The notes under the pieces: model-generated
Seen by the model: the letters and a program-made list of their open reading frames with translations, nothing else
The model's database searches: none
What the model was told of the DNA's origin: nothing
Made by a program: the position numbers and the translations under genes
Part shown: piece after piece, positions 60,014 to 60,707 of the stretch
How the letters are laid out: each line of letters begins with the position of its first letter
How positions within the stretch are numbered: position 1 is the stretch's first letter
Source: Bacteroidales bacterium
GTDB taxonomy: Bacteria; Bacteroidota; Bacteroidia; Bacteroidales; Muribaculaceae
Reading direction: 5' to 3'
Length of the DNA: 60,707 nt
Assembly (NCBI GenBank): GCA_020859845.1
Contig: JAJBVL010000057.1
Location: forward strand, 1 to 60,707

Positions 60014-60052
60014 AAAAGGGACAGCCTCCACCATCGTGAAGACTGTCCTTTT
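60014..60052. terminator. terminator between nfnB and the last gene
   Basis: AAAAGGGACAGCCTCC pairs imperfectly with GAAGACTGTCCTTTT; the A and T flanks allow termination from both sides. Confidence 0.7.
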
Positions 60053-60095
60053 CTTTGTTAGGGTAAATGCTTGCTCTTAAGAGCTATGTGGAAGC

Positions 60096-60707
60096 TTAGT
60101 TGCCGAAGGTGAGAGTAGTGAAGTAGCGCATCTGACCACCAACGCTCATCTGGGAGTTGAACTGCAGGGAGATGAAGCTGTTGTTGCTTCCCCACCATGT
60201 GGCCTGTACTCCTCCGCCCACAAGGTTTTGCACGTAGGGATTGCCATATTGAGCGGCGAGTATGTTGTAGACAGTGTTGTAGCGAGCACGGTCGTAGCCG
60301 AGGGTAGAGTAGACAAATTCCGAGCCAATCAAGCCGCCTGCTGGACCGTAGTAGAGCGTGGCGTCGGGCCAGTAGAGATTAAGTTGAGGCACATTGCGCA
60401 GGTATACTACATCCGTACCATATCCATCCACGGCGTAGCCTTGATTGAAGAGGTAGTTGAGCGATACGTTAAGCGCAGTCCCGAGCGTGATGCCTAAGAT
60501 GCTTTGCAATAGTGGGACACGAGGTCCAGGATGCCAGTGGGCTGGACGTGGAGGGCACACAAATGGGCGAGGATCGAGAGGCAGACCGGGACGACGTGGA
60601 GGTGCCATTACGGCTGGACGCCCACCTCCGCTGTGGGATGGGCCTGGACGGTAGCTATTGCCAGCTCCGGGGCGTTGCCCGTTGTGGTTGCCGTTGTTGC
60701 CGGGATT
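60096..60707 (-). CDS. Gly/Pro/Asn-rich secreted-type protein, 5' end off-window
   Basis: The frame is open from the window edge to a stop at 60096, giving 203 visible residues. The first 60 are rich in Gly, Pro, Asn and His (NPGNNGNHNGQRPG, then SYRPGPSHSGGGRP). An internal ATG at 60608 is not needed as start. The rest has a hydrophobic stretch (LLQSILGITLGTALNVSLNY) and an aromatic part ending GGQMRYFTTLTFGN. Low-complexity linkers of this style also occur in the protein at 36545-37075. The signal peptide, if any, lies beyond the edge. Function unknown. Confidence 0.7.
   Translation of the reverse strand, partial: NPGNNGNHNGQRPGAGNSYRPGPSHSGGGRPAVMAPPRRPGLPLDPRPFVCPPRPAHWHPGPRVPLLQSILGITLGTALNVSLNYLFNQGYAVDGYGTDVVYLRNVPQLNLYWPDATLYYGPAGGLIGSEFVYSTLGYDRARYNTVYNILAAQYGNPYVQNLVGGGVQATWWGSNNSFISLQFNSQMSVGGQMRYFTTLTFGN

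Overview
The window is 60.7 kb of chromosome from a member of the Bacteroidales. Muribaculaceae or a neighbouring family fits best, but the rank below order is an inference. The signs are a SusC/SusD pair with a TonB-box-like DEVVVVGFG motif, a T9SS-like C-terminal tail on a large secreted protein, no clear Shine-Dalgarno sites, and repeated Bacteroidota sigma-factor -7 boxes of the form TAnnTTTG. At several of these boxes a TTG/TTTG motif lies 19-21 bp upstream.

Layout. Bases 1-4970 are an accessory island next to tRNA-Ser(UGA) (5086-5173). It holds a tightly overlapping operon (winged-helix protein, AbiEii-like nucleotidyltransferase, metallophosphoesterase and a 26-codon reading frame), two small look-alike genes, an IS66-like fragment, a membrane-protein remnant, and broken Fic and Bro-N genes. 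A 27-bp direct repeat brackets bases 26-3967. From 5.2 to 19.3 kb come a GH20 hexosaminidase, ispE, grpE-dnaJ, two NSS-type sodium symporters with a 59-aa membrane peptide between them, a 1212-aa Omp28-like secreted protein, folP, the c-di-AMP synthase gene cdaA, and a rubredoxin.

From 19.4 to 34.4 kb are prfC, a BrkB-family protein, ridA, a SusC/SusD pair without local enzymes, folC, a split chromate transporter, and the thrS-infC-rpmI-rplT translation operon. From 34.5 to 41.7 kb is a looser stretch: a DUF1016 nuclease remnant, a 47-bp inverted repeat, a TPR-like protein, small secreted or hypothetical proteins, a patatin, a nest of palindromes with one perfect 50-bp palindrome, a second GH20 enzyme, and a candidate structured RNA with its own terminator.

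From 41.8 to 60.7 kb are a PIF1-like helicase, an M16 peptidase, rpsO, panE, an EEP-hydrolase/rhomboid/rhomboid operon, an HU-family protein, a C1 peptidase, and a nitrogen/redox block. That block joins glutamate synthase (gltB-gltD) to an NfnAB-type transhydrogenase, which could link NADPH supply to ammonium assimilation. A secreted-protein gene runs off the right edge.

Most of the window is ordinary core chromosome. The best candidates for something undescribed are the overlapping nucleotidyltransferase/metallophosphoesterase operon in its repeat-bracketed island, the NSS-small peptide-NSS trio, the palindrome nest near 39.4 kb, the candidate RNA near 41.6 kb, and the inverted repeat over the nfnAB promoter. 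All calls come from reading the sequence; no database search was run.
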